Shown: piece by piece, positions 1-24,524 of the stretch
How positions within the stretch are numbered: the stretch's first letter is position 1
Layout: each line of letters starts with the position of its first letter
DNA from: Elysia chlorotica
Lineage: Eukaryota > Mollusca > Gastropoda > Plakobranchidae
Length of the DNA: 64,000 nucleotides
Assembly: GCA_003991915.1 (NCBI GenBank)
Contig: RQTK01001061.1
Location: 103,910 to 167,909, forward strand
Direction: 5' to 3'
Made by a program: the position numbers and the translations under genes
The notes under the pieces: generated by a model
Told to the model about the DNA's origin: nothing
Seen by the model: only the letters and a program-made list of their open reading frames with translations
The model's database searches: none

Positions 1-92
1 TCAGCTCAGGAGGATAGGTATAGAGTCAAAATAGTGCCAGGGCTTAGGGCTCAAAGCAACAGTCTCAACTTAGGAAAAACCAATTGCCATAC

Positions 93-2939
93 CTTATCTG
101 CAAACTCCTTATCTTCAATCTGTTGAAGATTGATCATAACATTGTAATAAGCTCCCCAGACTCCAGTCTCTAAAACACGAGCACCAACCTGAAGAGTAAA
201 AAAAATTGAAATGACTCTTACAGAATATATAGCTCTAATATAGTAATACATGTTAATAGTAAATTTTCATAATAGACAAACCAGGACGTAACAAAAAATA
301 TGCATTTTCTTCCATTTACTACAAAACTTACTCCATCCCTAAAAGAGGCTGTAGATTATGTTAGAATCCAACCATCCACCTGAATGTAATTTGAATTCAT
401 GACACTTTAATCATGAAAAGCTGAAATATTGGTTTTACACGATTTCTGGTTTCTGTGCACCCGCCAAAGATTGAAACTTTCCATAGAAAGAAACAAAAAG
501 AACAGTTTCAACTTTAAACCAAAATGATTTCAAAGCTTTTCATACTTTTTGTGGAATTCAAATTTTTATTGTATCTTCAATAATTTTTTTAAATGATTCT
601 AGTTATAGATCAATTCATCCTTTTAAAAAAAAATTATCTTTACCTCAATATCAGATTTACAGTTGCTGTTACTGATTTTGGTCAATTATATCAATTCATC
701 GTCTTTTAATTAATCCCACCTGAATCCTTTTTTAAAATTCACCTTACCTGGAGATCAGATTTGCAGTTGATGTTACTGACTTTTGCCAATTCTGTCATGT
801 AAGGCCACATCCCATTTGCTATTTGAGCAACACACATTGGCACTTTTATCGCTGTCAACATCCCTTGCTTCATTGCTTCATTTCTCCTGGGGTTGGAGAA
901 AATAATGAAAAAAAAAGAAAAACAAAATTTTAATTACAATTTATTGTCATGAGTTTTAATTAAAACGTCTCTAGACATGGCTTTATGACTGTGCTAAAAA
1001 TTTTATACCAGTACTCAACATTATTTTAAAAAACTTCAGCTACCTTAGCCATCCCACTGTTGTTCCTAGATATCACAGTTAAAAAATATTATTACATCAA
1101 AATACGAAAGTTTGGGACATTAGGGATCATAAGTAGCAAAAACAAAAGAAAAAACAACAACCCAAAAACAAAAACTTAACACAAACCAGCATATAGAACC
1201 ACCAAAGCAAAAAACAAACAGAGAAACAGAAGCGGCAATCTTCAACTTACAGCTTTTGCTCCTCCTCTGTCTTTTTGGGTAGTTTCATGGCAAGCTATAC
1301 AATTTGATACAAAAAAAAAAAATTAAGACAGAGGTTAAACAAGATTCATGTTGAGAAAAGAATGGCAGCAAAACATTATTAGATACATTATTAAGCTTAT
1401 GAAATAAACAAATACAGAGATATAGCATCAAGGTTTCAACTTCATTTTGATTGTGAGTCATATTTATTTGATTTAAAATTTGCCATGTGGCAAATAGACC
1501 AACGATTGGAATTATTCAGGGTTGCTTACCACACAATAATAACTTTGATAAAATCAGATAATAAAGAGTGATGCAGTTCATAACATATGTGATGCAATCA
1601 ATACCCGAAAATTAAAAAAAAAAAAAAGACTAAAAGGTGGTAATATAATTTTACAATCGAAGTATTTAACCGATTAGAATTTATTACCAAGAAAAGTAAG
1701 AAGTAATAAAATATTAAACTATTGAGACAATAAATTAATAATGGATATTGAATAAATGGAGTGGAATGTATGCGTCGTACCAAATGTTGCTTATTAACAA
1801 AAATGTAATAGTCCCAAAGTACAAGGTAAAAGAAAAGATATTAAATCTTTCCAAGCTAATGTGATCGTAACAGCGTCAATAAAGTGCACTAAGTCCTTCA
1901 TGCCTTTATACAGAGGAGGTATTAAGGATCTCATCTGGCTGTCTAAGGAAGCAAACTTTCTGTTGCCATAGGTGAGAAATCCAACCATTGAGCCCAGAGC
2001 AGCACCCTCAATAATGAAACAAAAGCAGACTAATATTATAGCAATCCATGTACAATGTTACCATGAAGTCAAATATTCAAATTCCTCATTTTTTATGTAT
2101 GCTTATTGAAAAAATAATATTTATATTGTATTCTTTATAAAAGTTTGTGTCCTTGCTTAGTCCCCTGACTTGACAGCAATCTTGAAAATGTATGTTTCAG
2201 TAATACCTTATACTGTTTATATTTTATCTACATATTAAGACATATCATTCAAGTTTTTTCATTTTTAAAATGATATCACGCATATCATCCATTTTCTGTC
2301 CTTGAGTTATATAATAAATTTCACTTTTTAGTTAATTTTAACATTATTTTTTTTTTTTTACAATTTTGAATTGCTGCAAACGATTATTAAATTAATTGAG
2401 TAGCTGCCAAGAAAAAGCACAAAATTGTTGATGCTTCTATTTTGCAAAATTGAGCAAAATATTTTGTTTTCAGTTTCATAGTCTAAAAAGGTGAAATTAA
2501 AAAAAAACAATCCTTTAAAAATACTATGAAAAATAATTTAAAAATTCAAAAACTCCCTAAAACAGCACAAACTAAATTTTAAAAATCAAATGAAACACAG
2601 AAAGTAAAATTTCGGACTTCTCTGCCTTTTCCCTAAACCTTTACAGAGTTGCTGGCATATTGAGAGGGTAATGATGAACATGAGCTAAAAGATTACCAAA
2701 GATGCACAAAGAGCAGCAACAGAACCTCCACCAGGTGAAGGAGATCTAGATCCAACTGTGAGAATAAAGTCACGCACATCCATGTTTGCTAAAGGTCCTT
2801 CTTTCTCTGGTTGGATCATGTACCTGAAATAAATAAATGAACAGAAATAATTTTTAAAATGATGTCCACAGATAAAAGTTCACTGATTACAAGTAATCAT
2901 ATCTAGAGCAGTGACAATAAAGAAAGAATAATTTGGGAT

Positions 2940-3024
<85 letters not shown>

Positions 3025-6000
3025 GAGATGGAATGCGTGAGTTAAAGAAATAAAAGACTATGAATGAATGGACTAGTGTAAACCAGGTCTTGAGAGATCA
3101 AGACAGAAAAGGGATGTCTAGCGACTGCCAGATTACCTGTGAAAATAAACACAGGCCCCGTCAATACCCACCTGTGTGTGCAGGTAGACTATTACAAGCT
3201 CTCTTACAATTTACATGAGTCACATAAAACCACTGCACTACAAAAGGCCTTGGAATCACCACATATGTGTTAATTTATTTGTATGTTGTAAGAGCTTTGA
3301 TTTTCTTAGGTACTTATGGCAAACAACCTATCCTTAATGGCTCCATTGGAGGCCGATGAAATTTTTTTCCCGTTCACCTGGGTAAAATGTCCTGATTTCA
3401 CAAAGACTTTAAGAGAGAAAAAACTCTGTTCCCCAGCATCTTTGCAGATTTCGCAGAAATTTCCGATTTTGCAGGTTCGACTCTATTTCCAACGTGTGCC
3501 AAAGAATTTTAAAGAGCCCTGGTACTTGAATCTACAAATAAAACACTCATAGAGACGATTCTGTGAGGTCTTGAGCTTGAAATCAAACCATTCACATGTC
3601 TTCTACATTATCCACAAGAAAATGATTGATATGAAAAAAATGTGAGAAAGTATTATAAGCTTCTAGTTGGAAAGTAACGGGTCAACTTTGAATCAGGCTG
3701 CCTTTCTCCCTGCTAGTTGCGAGGATGTCTGTATAATGTGACTAACTGGGACACAAATCCTGGTATCCTATCTCTGTCTCTGTGTGACCAGCATGTACAT
3801 TTGTCAGATTAATCCCCATTGATGGTAATAAAAACAAAACAAAAACAAAAAGAAAGAAAAATACATAAACCACTTACTCTACTATTCTTTCCTTAGGACT
3901 GAATGCCCCCAAGGAGTTCAATCCCAGCCTGTTTATCACCTGTAGCATAAAAATAAACAATGTTGTGTAAAGAGATGTCTTCCATAAACAGACCTTTTGA
4001 TTTAACATGACTTTCTTCATTTCAAATTAAATCAAACTTTTCAGTCGGCGTTTCCTTTCTTAAGTCATTTAACTTATTGGGACAGCCCTGTTCACTTCAT
4101 AATAAAGGGTAAATAGAAAATAAATAAATAATTTTTAACAGCTAACTTATGCACCCCCCCCCCCCCACACACACCCACCACCTAATCAAGGGTACAAAAT
4201 ATCTTTAAAAATCAATTTAAAGAATGAAATTTGGTGAAACAATTTTTCAGAATTAAAAAAGAAAAATGAGCTACAACAATGTTGAATTTGAAGCATGACT
4301 GCAAATTTTTATTTTTAGTTTGAATACCTACCCAAAGGTATAGCAACAAATATGAACCTACCAATCTTAGTTTTTGATCTTCTTCTAGTATGAACAGGTT
4401 TTCCTTTTTCATGTAGTAATCAGCTGTGTCTAACATGGCTTTGAGTGGCACCAGACCAACAATTTGAGATCCTACAACAGCAAGGTTCAGTGCCTTAAAA
4501 AAAAATAAATGAAGAAAAAACATCATAACATATATTGTTGAGAAAAATTATATACAAAATCATAACATTAAAAAAAAAATATCTTTACCTCACTCTTTGC
4601 AAACAATAATTTTATTATCTTTTTCATTCATTTTGAAAGCATTATATATCTGGAAATTTTGTGGTAAACAAGTTAAGAAATGAGTTTTAAGAAAACTTTT
4701 GAAAGGGCTTTTATTCTTTTTAAACAATCAGAGGTCATAGCTTTCTTCTCCGATCACCAATGCCAACTGACACAACACTTCATGATGAATATAGTTTACT
4801 AATATGAACCAGTGGCAGTAACAAGGACAGAAGGTTTTTACCCGGGACTCAACAAATAAAACAGAGAGATTTAAACGTCATAGTAATTTACAAAGATTGC
4901 CTATTATCATAGACTCCCATGGCTCACCTCAGCATCTTTAACACATTCTTCATATGCCTGATGTATTCCTGTAACCTCAGAATCAGTTATATTAACAGAG
5001 ACTTGAGCCATATTAGCTTCCTCAAGGTACCATCCTATGGCTTGCACACATTTGAGCTTACCCTCCTGTATTAAAAAAGAGGGTAACAACAGAATGTTAC
5101 ACTCAGTGAATGTATGCATCTGAAAACATCTAAAGATCTATATAATGCTTAATTACATCTGGTGATATCAACCAAACATTTTTGCATAGTAAAACTTTGT
5201 ATGAGGAAGCGTTAAAAATGGACTGCATTATCTTTTCACAGGTGAAGCTTAATTTTCACAGATTGGGAGAAAAAAGGCATGCTGATGATTTGGTTTTTTA
5301 TGGGAAAATTTTATACACTTTTATCAATTATCTTATTTTTATAAAACGCAAAACATTTACAACATATGCTTTCTTCTTTGAACCTTTAAATAACTCTTTA
5401 AAAAAGTAAAATGTAAATGATTAAAAGTAGTCTTGAGAGCCAGTTCTCCTACTAGCAAATAGGATACACTACAAAAGTGATTACCAAAACTACAATGGGC
5501 TAGAACATCAACTAAAAGACTTAAACCGCCATTTAAATAGCCTGACCTGCGCACATGTTAATTAACAGAGTGAGCAAAAAAGACATAGTACAGACCAAAG
5601 GCATAGAAAGGATATTGAATAAATGCTTATGTACTGAGAATTAGCCCAGGTGGGATTTCTTGGACTATTTGCTGATAAAGAATAAACAAAGTGACACCTA
5701 TTGCTGTCCTTTGGTGAGAGCCTGAAGCATAAAAGAACAAAAACTGCCTAAGAAATACATGGCTGGATTGATGACGAGCACACATGGAGAAGTGATATCC
5801 AAGCCTTATCTGCTTTAGATCACAGAGTAAATATTTTACGGATGTAATGACTTCAATATTTGCAAGCTATCAATATTAAATGATAAAACTAATATGAAGG
5901 TTGTAGGATGAAAATCAATATTACCTTACTTTCCCCTCTTCCATTTTCTCTTATGTTGAGAGCCACACGATGAGCCTGCTCTTTAGTTGCCAACATGTTA

Positions 6001-8785
6001 ATGTTGTATGCAATTAAGAACTTTCGTGCTCCAACACATGTTGCACCCCAGTTTGGAACAAACTCTGGCAAGCCATAGTCTGGCTTCCATTTAGGATCCC
6101 TCAACTACACAAAATAAAGATACACGGATACTTTCATACAGATCTAATTGTCATTATAAGTGTGTCATTCTTTGCATTTGGATGATTTGCAGAAATAAAA
6201 AAATGTCTTAACATTGACATAAAACACAAATAAGCTAGATATAAATGTGAGAAAATGTATGTACTTTTATTGAAGATCCATTTTTTTAAAAGTACCACTT
6301 ACCAAAACCGCATTGTACTAAATAAAATATACAAATTTTACTCTCACTTTAACAAAAATTCCAACATTTCATGTTTTATTTTTTAAATAATTTATTTGAA
6401 AAAAAAAGAAGAAGGAAATGAAGTAAGGATTTATAAGCCAATGTCTGATTATTTCACATATTATTATTATAAGGTTAAAAAACTAATTTTTTTTTCGTTC
6501 CTAAATGCAAACTCTCAGTCCTTTGAATTCAAATCCAATTCCTCTAAATTAAATGCATATAAATACATCACAAATTAGCTGATAGCAAATATCATAGATT
6601 TTTTGTGTGTCTTTCTTTATCACTCCTTAGTGCAATTTTTACTCTCTCTTCGGTCTGTTTATACTTATCTCTACTCAAGAGAGTTTGTGAGCTGCTCACT
6701 ATTTTTTTTGCATACCTTGTCAGCAAGTCCTTCGTATTCTCCAGATCGGACATCTGGTAAAGACTTTCTATCCTCGCAATTTGATGCAGCACCATACAAG
6801 TAAACTGCCATTTAAGAAATGTGTGGAAGGCTCTTTGTGAGGACCAAAATGGCAACTTTTAATAATTATTAATAGATGTGATTAGGATAATGAGTAAATT
6901 AAAAACCTACGATATTTAAAGCTTCAAATGATTAGTTTTAGCTGAGGAAATCATAGAAAATAAATACATGAAAGGAAAAGTTAGGACTTATTGTTTAACA
7001 ACTTATTCTGTCTTTTTTAAAATCTGTTTAATTATATTCTCTTAAAAAAAAAACACCTAGAATATTAATTATTTTACAATATTTGAAAACAAAACTAAAC
7101 TGAAAAACCTGTTTTTATTCTTCAGCATTTCCCCCCCTCCAATTTGCTCCAATTCATTTTAAGTCAGAGTCTTGAAAAAGTCAGACTAATCCCTGCTTTT
7201 ATTTTAAATGAGCAACCATGGTGCATCTAACAATCTGTGACAAGTATTATCAAACTTCTTTGTATGATTATAATTGATACAGCCATCGAGGCCCAAAAGG
7301 CTTGGTTTTCATTACATAAAAGCAGATTTAATAAATCTAAAGAAATCCAAAGTGAAGTTGAGAATATTATATACCTGGCACACCAAGCTCAATAGATAGG
7401 CGTTCTCCGAATTCTTTGGCACATTCGACACAGTCCTCCATGGTGACATCTTGAACTGGGATGAAAGGGCAGACATCCATTGCTCCCATTCTGGGATGTT
7501 CACCTGAAGAAAGAATATTTTAAAATGCTTCTTCGAAACAAAACATACTTAAAGAAAATCAATTTAGCCTAAACTTAGTAAAACACCTTCAATTTTAAAT
7601 CACTTGGAATTTACATAAATAAAATGGTGTTGTTACATCAGTTTTAAAAACAAACCTAATCATCACCACTATTTTCCCCTTCAAAACCCAGTGGTATACT
7701 AAAACTCAAAACGTACCACTATGTAATCTCATATCAATCATAGAATGGGCTACACGAGCGGCATTCATAGCACCATCAACAACGTCTTCAGGACTTCCAA
7801 CAAATGTATATACAGTTCTGTTGGTCGATTGTCCTGGATCAACATCTAGGAGACTGCAGCCTGATGTTTGCACAATGGCAGCAGCAATGGCTTCAATCAC
7901 CTGTACAAAAAATTTATTTCCTTCAGAGAATTGTGAAAAACATAGTATGTGAAGCAACCAGGGTGAATCAGGTACATGAAAATTTTGACTTTTTCAGTTA
8001 TTAATAGTGTGTTAAGAAGCATCAAACAGACTTTACGGGGTTGAGAAAGTTATGAGTCTAATTCTAAAACCCAGAGATAATTCATTTCATTTGAATAGGA
8101 AAAAGTTCAACGTAGAGTAGTTTTCCCATGTTTAGGGGACTGTGCGCTAAACTTTTATGAGAGGTGTATGCCAGATTCACCATGGTCACTTACATATTAA
8201 ACCATTCATGCATCAAAATTTAAATGTTTCTTATAGAATCAAAATTAAGGTGACATCAAATATGGTCACTTATTTTAGCAATAAAGCAGCTTTCCTCTAA
8301 GAACTCATTTAGGAATAGTGAAACATATTTTATTCTCTTTATTTTACCCACATAAAAATCTGCATAAGAAACCACTTTATTAGAGAAGTTTGGAAATATT
8401 TTTTCCAGATCTCCATGGCAGAGACAACTTCAATCCATTTTATTTTAAGCTTAGATCAATCATAAATTGCTTTCAGTATTAAAGATCTTAAAGACTGGCA
8501 TATAACATGAGAGAGATGGTTCTTTCCACAGCATGGTGTATCTTTTAAAACTAGGATGGATACTGACCCTTTAAAGTATAACTCAAATTCGAAAATAAAA
8601 AACAAAGCACAATTTGTTTTCATTTTGAACAATTGGATTTCACCAATCCTTTAATAGCAAATGATAGTTTATAAATGCAATCTCATAGTCGTATATGTCA
8701 TTGTATATTACAAACAAGAAATATATTTTACCTCCTTATTTCTTCCTTCAGAAAAGTTTGGTACACACTCAACTATACGAGGCAT
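93..8785 (-). CDS. FTCD: Formimidoyltransferase-cyclodeaminase (FTCD), 13 coding exons, 3' end outside window
   Basis: Bifunctional folate enzyme of histidine breakdown: it moves the formimino group of formiminoglutamate to tetrahydrofolate, then deaminates it to methenyl-THF. Coding exons, each with GT/AG ends and matching phase: 8732-8785, 7717-7900, 7375-7503, 6716-6804, 5925-6104, 4928-5065, 4362-4493, 3878-3939, 2697-2823, 1872-2006, 1251-1294, 748-886, 93-188. The start is fixed by [18 protein letters not shown]. Other family blocks are [70 protein letters not shown] (all transferase part), then [31 protein letters not shown] and [11 protein letters not shown] (cyclodeaminase part). About 503 codons are visible; the family is near 540. 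Roughly ten residues expected between the exons at 1872-2006 and 1251-1294 were not found, so a microexon is probably unannotated. A 5'UTR acceptor is likely near 8867. Family call very secure. Confidence 0.95.
644..690 (-). pseudogene. Decayed duplicate of the 3' end of FTCD exon 748-886
   Basis: About 100 bp downstream of the true exon (minus sense) lies a diverged copy of its last ~40 bases. It keeps a GT donor at the same place and codes [12 protein letters not shown] where the real exon codes [12 protein letters not shown]. Four codons further upstream the same frame has TAA in place of a Glu codon, and no matching acceptor is apparent. It looks like a partial tandem duplication rather than a usable alternative exon. 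Confidence 0.55.
2949..3029. repeat. (AG)n microsatellite in FTCD intron
   Basis: Nearly pure AG dinucleotide array in the intron between FTCD exons 3878-3939 and 2697-2823. The rest of that intron (3030-3877) shows nothing coding. Confidence 0.95.
4152..4167. repeat. Poly-C run
   Basis: An uninterrupted cytosine run in an FTCD intron, followed by a short CA-rich stretch. No function is suggested. Confidence 0.9.
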
Positions 8786-8866
8786 GTTGCTTTTACTTTA
8801 TCACTTCTTCAAAAATTGAATATGGAACCTGATTGACAGATCGTTACTTATAATCCAATTGTGCCT
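8786..8866 (-). other. FTCD: Probable FTCD 5'UTR segment
   Basis: Upstream of the FTCD start, the minus strand carries a pyrimidine/A-rich stretch ending in TTTTCAG just above 8866. That is a plausible acceptor for a UTR exon, implying at least one non-coding first exon further upstream that I could not place. Confidence 0.4.
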
Positions 8867-9017
8867 GAAAATAAAATAAAATAGACTTATAATATTATTA
8901 ACAAAACCACTTAAAAATATTCCTAATAAAAAAAACCCACAAAAAACAACAAACAAACAACATTGCAATTTTAACCCTGGCTCTGCAAGGCGCCGACTTT
9001 AAGGATCGCCTATAGTG

Positions 9018-9268
9018 GGGGTTGGGGACGGTAGCCGTGGAGTAGAACATCGGCTTTAAGAGCAGGAGGTCCATGGTTCGAGCTCTGACTATTTCGCCCC
9101 CTACTGGTTAGGTCGGTGACATTTTAGTGTAACCGGCTGAGACAGAGTCATGGCATCACGCCTTCACCTGTGTGGCAGCACATGAAAATGCCAGACGTCA
9201 GGTTTGGGGCCCGTCCACGATATTTATAGCGTATATAGGGCTGACGTTGGACATTAAAGCAACTCAGG
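9018..9268 (+). mobile_element. tRNA-derived SINE, copy 1
   Basis: A tRNA-like head with a B-box-like GGTTCGAGCTC at 9075-9085 is followed by a body ending in a TTGGACATTAAAGCAAC-type tail. The same body appears reversed at 12745-12985, reversed and truncated at 52148-52312, and as a 3' fragment at 54797-54930. Four related copies in 64 kb support a SINE family active in this genome. The family name is not known to me. Confidence 0.75.
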
Positions 9269-9644
9269 CTAGTTCTAGCACGTCAGTGCTGGTAGCTACA
9301 TATCTAGATCTCGATTATAGTTCCAGATTATAATAGGTACACATAAATCTAGATCTAGCTCAACCTGTATTGGCTGCAAAACACAATGTATAAGAATTTA
9401 GATCAAGATATATAGATGCCGTGTTGCGGTTGCCTTGGGCTTTTCATCTGAACTCCTGGGGGAGCTTGCCTTCAGACACACCCACACGTTTCTAAAACCC
9501 CGATGTGTGAACCGAACATATGATCAGGAAGAATCTAGGACAAATTGAACAGCATGTGACAATCAAAGCACGGTGACAACTTTGAACGAGGGTCTGTGTA
9601 GTCGAGTGCAAAAAGAAAAAAAAAATGACCGAGGCCTTCAAAAA

Positions 9645-9652
9645 TGACGTCA
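9645..9652. promoter_or_regulatory. Palindromic CRE (TGACGTCA), first copy
   Basis: Perfect 8-bp cAMP-response element, the CREB/ATF binding consensus, inside the duplicated intergenic unit. Binding is inferred. Confidence 0.5.
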
Positions 9653-9821
9653 CCACGCTTTGTGTTATTTCCTTGGCAATAGTGCTCTCTAGAAGTGATG
9701 ACGCGTTTGTTTGTGTGGTCTACGTCCATGTCCACCAAATCAAAGCACGGTGACAACTTTGAACGAGGGTCTGTGTAGTCGAGTGCAAAAAGAAAAAAAA
9801 AATGACCGAGGCCTTCAAAAA

Positions 9822-9829
9822 TGACGTCA
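9822..9829. promoter_or_regulatory. Palindromic CRE (TGACGTCA), second copy
   Basis: Identical element exactly 177 bp after the first, carried by the second copy of the tandem unit. Confidence 0.5.
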
Positions 9830-10716
9830 CCACGCTTTGTGTTATTTCCTTGGCAATAGTGCTGGCTAGAAGTGATGACGCGTTTGTTTGTGTGGTCTAC
9901 GTCCATGTCCACCATATTGCTTGTTTTCACAGGCCCGGGTCGAAGTTGAAGATCGCCGAGGGTGCAAGATGTCTTCAGTGATGAAAGCCTAAAACTGAGC
10001 CAGGCATGAGCCAAAATTTAGATTAAATCTACATTGGAAATAAAAAATACCTGGGTATCCCACAGGTGCATTTCACAAAAAGACGGAAAAATAATTAGAA
10101 TCTAGGTAATGCATGTATCAAATACTTACACTTGGTTTTGACATTTCGTTGAGCAACGAAACTTCGGGAAAACCTAATCTAGATCTAGATTTGATCTGAA
10201 ACTTGTGCATCAGAATAATTTTCCACAGGCTCAGTCCAATTTTTAGATCTTAAGTTTTAATCTAGGGCCTATATATATCTATATATGTATTCTTCATAGA
10301 GGTATACTCTCTGTCTTTCTCTTTGGATGCTGTTTGTCTCCAAAGTTTCCATGGGGTGTGTGGCCCAAGACCTAAGTTTGACATTGTTTTTGTGATGGGA
10401 TACAAGACTGTAAGACCAGTGGGGATAGATCTAGGCTCTACCTGGTCTTCTGTCTAAGCCTTCAAAATTGGCCCAACTCTCAACAATAACTTGCATAATT
10501 TGCATCTAAAATATATGTTAGGGCCTAATATATTCTGAATTCTCAACTGGTGTTACGAGTAGCGTTTGCCGTACCAAACTAAAGGGTCCATTGCTAACTC
10601 TTGCTGTATTTCTTTGTGTTAAATAATGTAATACGCATTGAAAGATGAAACAAAAATGAAGGATGGTGGCGGTGGGAAAGGGTTGAAGAGTAAGACTTGA
10701 ATTTGATCTACAGTGA

Positions 10717-10886
10717 CAAAGATGAAAACAGATGTATTTATAACTATTTATGATTTATAACTGGAGTGAGGAGACCCAAATAATACAGATGAAGAGAGGT
10801 GACTGATAAAGATGAAAACATACATGTATAAACTATAATGATAACTGGAGTGAGGAGACTCAAATAATACAGATGAAGAGAGGTTA
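10717..10886. repeat. Two-copy ~84-bp tandem repeat
   Basis: Two adjacent units share GATGAAAACA near their start and AATACAGATGAAGAGAGGT at their end, with small indels in the middle. They lie upstream of the ZMYND11 start. Nothing coding is apparent between 9915 and 11327 apart from this repeat and scattered AGATCT/TCTAGA motifs. Confidence 0.8.
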
Positions 10887-11342
10887 TTCTGTTCAAACTG
10901 AAAACAAGAGTCTTCGATAGTACATTGCCTCTCATTTAAGATTTAGATCTAGATACATGGCACTACCAATCAGTAATTCCGGACAGTTGAACCTAATTTT
11001 CAAGTTGCCTTGCCCCAAAACTGTGTTGCCTGTTTTATTTACTCACTGCAAGGCAGTGAGAATGCAAACTAGTGCGAGGAAGTGACCCAGAAAAGTTGGC
11101 TTTAACAACTTTCTTTTCGTCACCTAGAAGTGATTTTTTGTTTTTGTTTCTGCATTTGTTTAAAATATTTTGGCCAAGCCAAGGTTTGCAGAAAAATTGA
11201 AAATCAGTTAAATTAAAAAAAAATTGTTTGGCTTGATTTATTTATGTGGCTCTGCAATCTCAGGGTTTATAATGTTCATTTACAGAATAACTAACTACTA
11301 AAACATTTCTTTTCTATCCCTCCAAAGGTTCAAAAAAGTATA

Positions 11343-24524
<13,182 letters not shown>

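Larger units (their letters stand above)
9561..9914. repeat. Two-copy 177-bp tandem repeat in the FTCD/ZMYND11 intergenic region
   Basis: Copy 1 is 9561-9737 and copy 2 is 9738-9914, near-identical, with the only difference I see being CT/GG in TGCT(CT/GG)CTAG. Each copy holds one full palindromic CRE, TGACGTCA, and an ATF-like TGATGACGC. The unit is a multiple of three, so a 159-codon open frame runs through both on the minus strand. I regard that frame as accidental. Lying between two divergent genes, the block is a good candidate regulatory segment. Confidence 0.85.

Noticed and set aside
9535-10014. 159-codon minus-strand open frame with an internal repeat
   Set aside because: It exists because a 177-bp (multiple of three) intergenic unit is duplicated. 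No family motif or splice context, and it spans likely regulatory DNA.
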